Shown: positions 5,831-7,507 of the stretch, piece by piece
How positions within the stretch are numbered: position 1 is the stretch's first letter
Layout of the letters: each line of letters opens with the position of its first letter
Assembly: GCA_040880285.1 (NCBI GenBank)
Contig: JBBDIT010000010.1
Location: forward strand, 1 to 7,507
DNA from: JANQJA01 sp040880285
GTDB taxonomy: Bacteria; Pseudomonadota; Gammaproteobacteria; Pseudomonadales; Azotimanducaceae
DNA: 7,507 bases
Direction of reading: 5' to 3'
Made by a program: the position numbers and the translations under genes
The notes under the pieces: generated by a model
What the model was told of the DNA's origin: nothing
Seen by the model: the letters and a program-made list of their open reading frames with translations, nothing else
Databases searched by the model: none

Positions 5831-6808
5831 ATGCCTGAGGTCTTACTCGAAGTCCAGAACCTCGTTACCGAATTCGATACGGATGAAGGGCGAGTTCGCG
5901 CTGTCGACGATATCAGCTTCGATGTCGTTGCCGGCGAAACCCTCGGTATTGTGGGAGAATCCGGTTGCGGCAAGAGTGTAACTGCACTCTCGATTATGCG
6001 GCTCCTGCCACAGCCCATGGGTCAGGTAGCTGGCGGCCGGATCCTGTTTCGCGGTCAGGACCTGGCCAATCTCGCTATATCCGAAATGGAAAAGATTCGT
6101 GGTAACAGTATCGGTATGGTGTTCCAGGAACCCATGACCGCACTCAACCCGGTGCACACGATCGGCAAACAGCTTACCGAGGTGTTGTTGTTGCACAAGA
6201 AAATCACGACCCGGGAAGCGATCAGGGAAGCAATCAACATTCTGGACCGTGTGGGCATTCCTTCCCCGGACATTCGATTGGGCGAGTATCCACACCAACT
6301 ATCCGGCGGCATGCGCCAACGAGTGGTGATCGCCATCGCACTGGCATGCAAGCCGGCACTCTTGATCGCCGATGAACCCACCACCGCGCTTGATGTGACC
6401 ATCCAGGCACAGATTCTGGAGCTGATCAAAGAATTGCAACGCGACATGGGTATGTCGGTAATATTGATTACCCATGACCTCGGTGTAATTGCAGAGACCT
6501 GCAATCGCGTGGTGGTCATGTACGCTGGAAAAGTCGCGGAGAAAGGAACCGTCTACGAGCTGTTTGACGAGCCCAAACATCCCTATACGAAAGGCCTGCT
6601 GGCCTCGATTCCACGCCTTGAAACCAGGCCCAAATCGAAATTGGCGATCATTGAGGGAATGGTACCGGGCCTTTTGGATCTACCTTGCGGCTGTCGGTTT
6701 GAAAATCGTTGCCCCTATCGAGAAAACCGTTGCACGACATCACACCCAGGGATAGAGACCGTCAATGCGGGTCATGAGGTGAGCTGTTACCGGTGGCGTG
6801 AGATATGA
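5831..6808 (+). CDS. Peptide ABC transporter ATP-binding protein, OppD-type
   Basis: This is a cytoplasmic ATPase subunit that drives import through YejB-YejE, equivalent in position to the N-terminal half of the fused E. coli YejF. The 325 residues match the OppD/DppD class. Walker A is GESGCGKS (42-49), the Q-loop glutamine is Q99 (FQEPMTALNP), the signature is LSGGMRQR (157-164), Walker B is ALLIADEP (176-183; D181, E182), the D-loop is TALD (185-188) and the switch histidine is H215. All catalytic elements are intact. After HPYTKGLL (250-257) the C-terminal oligopeptide-transporter domain carries cysteines at 286, 288, 294, 301 and 319. The last four fit the pattern that binds a 4Fe-4S cluster in some DppD proteins. 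The gene begins 11 bases after yejA with only a weak ribosome site, and its stop overlaps the next start as ATGA. Confidence 0.95.
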   Translation: MPEVLLEVQNLVTEFDTDEGRVRAVDDISFDVVAGETLGIVGESGCGKSVTALSIMRLLPQPMGQVAGGRILFRGQDLANLAISEMEKIRGNSIGMVFQEPMTALNPVHTIGKQLTEVLLLHKKITTREAIREAINILDRVGIPSPDIRLGEYPHQLSGGMRQRVVIAIALACKPALLIADEPTTALDVTIQAQILELIKELQRDMGMSVILITHDLGVIAETCNRVVVMYAGKVAEKGTVYELFDEPKHPYTKGLLASIPRLETRPKSKLAIIEGMVPGLLDLPCGCRFENRCPYRENRCTTSHPGIETVNAGHEVSCYRWREI

Positions 6809-7507
6809 GCGATCAGGCGATTCTGCAAGTCAAGGACCTTAGAATGCACTTCCCGGTGAAGGAAGGCATATTGCTCCGTACCCACAACTACAACAAGGCA
6901 GTGGATGGCGTTTCATTTGAAATCCAGCCTGGCGAGACCCTGGGGCTGGTGGGCGAATCCGGCTGCGGCAAGTCTACTCTGGGGCGGTGTATCGCTCGCC
7001 TGTACAAACCGACAGCCGGCTCAATAGCGTTTGAAGGTAACGATATCACCCATCTCGGTGGTCGCGACCTCCTCAGGTACCGCCAGGATATCCAGATGAT
7101 CTTCCAGGACCCTATGGAATCACTGAATTCTCGCCATACGATTGGCGACATCCTTGAAGAACCCTTCATTGTCCAGAACATAGGGGATCGCAGCTGGCGC
7201 AAGAAACGAGTCGCCGAACTACTGGAGATCGTGGGCCTGCCGTCACGCTCAGTCACACGTTTCCCTTTTGAATTTTCTGGCGGGCAACGGCAACGTATCG
7301 GCATCGCACGCTCAATTGCGCTCAATCCAAAACTCGTGATTTGCGATGAACCGGTTTCTGCCCTCGACGTTTCCATCCAGAGCCAGATCCTGAATCTGCT
7401 GGTGGACCTGCAGAAGGAGTTCAACCTGTCGTACCTCTTCATCGCCCATGATCTGGCTGTGGTGAAACACGTCTCTGATCGAATTGCGATTATGTACCTG
7501 GGCAAGA
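6805..7507 (+). CDS. Peptide ABC transporter ATP-binding protein, OppF-type (partial)
   Basis: This is the second ATPase, expected to pair with the OppD-type subunit, and it corresponds to the C-terminal half of E. coli YejF. It runs off the window after 234 codons and one base; OppF proteins are usually about 320-340 residues, so roughly the last third is missing. The N-terminus has the OppF/DppF pattern MHFPVKEGILLRTHN, then AVDGVSFEI. Walker A is GESGCGKS (50-57), the Q-loop glutamine is Q101 (FQDPMESLN), the signature is FSGGQRQR (157-164), Walker B is KLVICDEP (176-183; D181, E182), the D-loop is SALD (185-188) and the histidine is H215. Two usually conserved spots differ from what I recall of the family: FPFEFSGGQ where YPHEFSGGQ is usual, and LNSRHT where LNPRMT is usual. 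These do not remove catalytic residues. The ATG at 6805 overlaps the previous stop by four bases. Confidence 0.94.
   Translation, partial: MSDQAILQVKDLRMHFPVKEGILLRTHNYNKAVDGVSFEIQPGETLGLVGESGCGKSTLGRCIARLYKPTAGSIAFEGNDITHLGGRDLLRYRQDIQMIFQDPMESLNSRHTIGDILEEPFIVQNIGDRSWRKKRVAELLEIVGLPSRSVTRFPFEFSGGQRQRIGIARSIALNPKLVICDEPVSALDVSIQSQILNLLVDLQKEFNLSYLFIAHDLAVVKHVSDRIAIMYLGK

Noticed and set aside
6888..7505. Minus-strand 205-residue open frame opposite the OppF-type gene
   Set aside because: The plus strand encodes an intact ABC ATPase with all motifs; the reverse frame is its shadow.

Overview
The window looks like the chromosome of a proteobacterium, most likely a gammaproteobacterium. The encoded proteins read as clear relatives of Escherichia coli MscS, YejA, YejB and YejE, and the gene spacing is that of a compact Gram-negative operon. 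The species cannot be fixed from the sequence. No RNA gene, CRISPR array, transposase, phage gene or origin was seen.

Positions 1-643 hold no credible gene. They form a dense mosaic of repeats. Imperfect 53-base inverted repeats (1-53 and 591-643) bound the visible part. Inside are two well separated direct-repeat families (A at 62 and 366, B at 207 and 556), a tandem pair of 52-base units (411-514) and several GC-rich dyads. The right inverted arm ends one base beyond the mscS stop codon. This is the least explained part of the window and may be a non-autonomous mobile element or a lineage-specific intergenic repeat. The left arm begins at the window edge, so the true boundary is unknown.

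Positions 645-1481 on the minus strand encode a small-conductance mechanosensitive channel of the MscS family. The 284-base divergent gap (1482-1765) separates it from a plus-strand operon. The gap contains a perfect 11-base dyad of the FadR/PdhR (GntR family) operator type and two degenerate relatives of it.

Positions 1766-7507 carry five same-strand genes of one oligopeptide-type ABC importer related to E. coli YejABEF: permease YejB, permease YejE, a lipoprotein solute-binding protein YejA, an OppD-type ATPase and an OppF-type ATPase cut by the window end. Three of the four junctions overlap (1, 4 and 4 bases) and the fourth has an 11-base gap, so they should be co-transcribed and translationally coupled. 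The binding protein would capture a peptide or peptide-like ligand outside the inner membrane, YejB-YejE form the pore, and the two ATPases form the energising heterodimer. Compared with E. coli, the binding protein lies third instead of first, the ATPase is two genes instead of one fused YejF, and the binding protein carries a lipobox.
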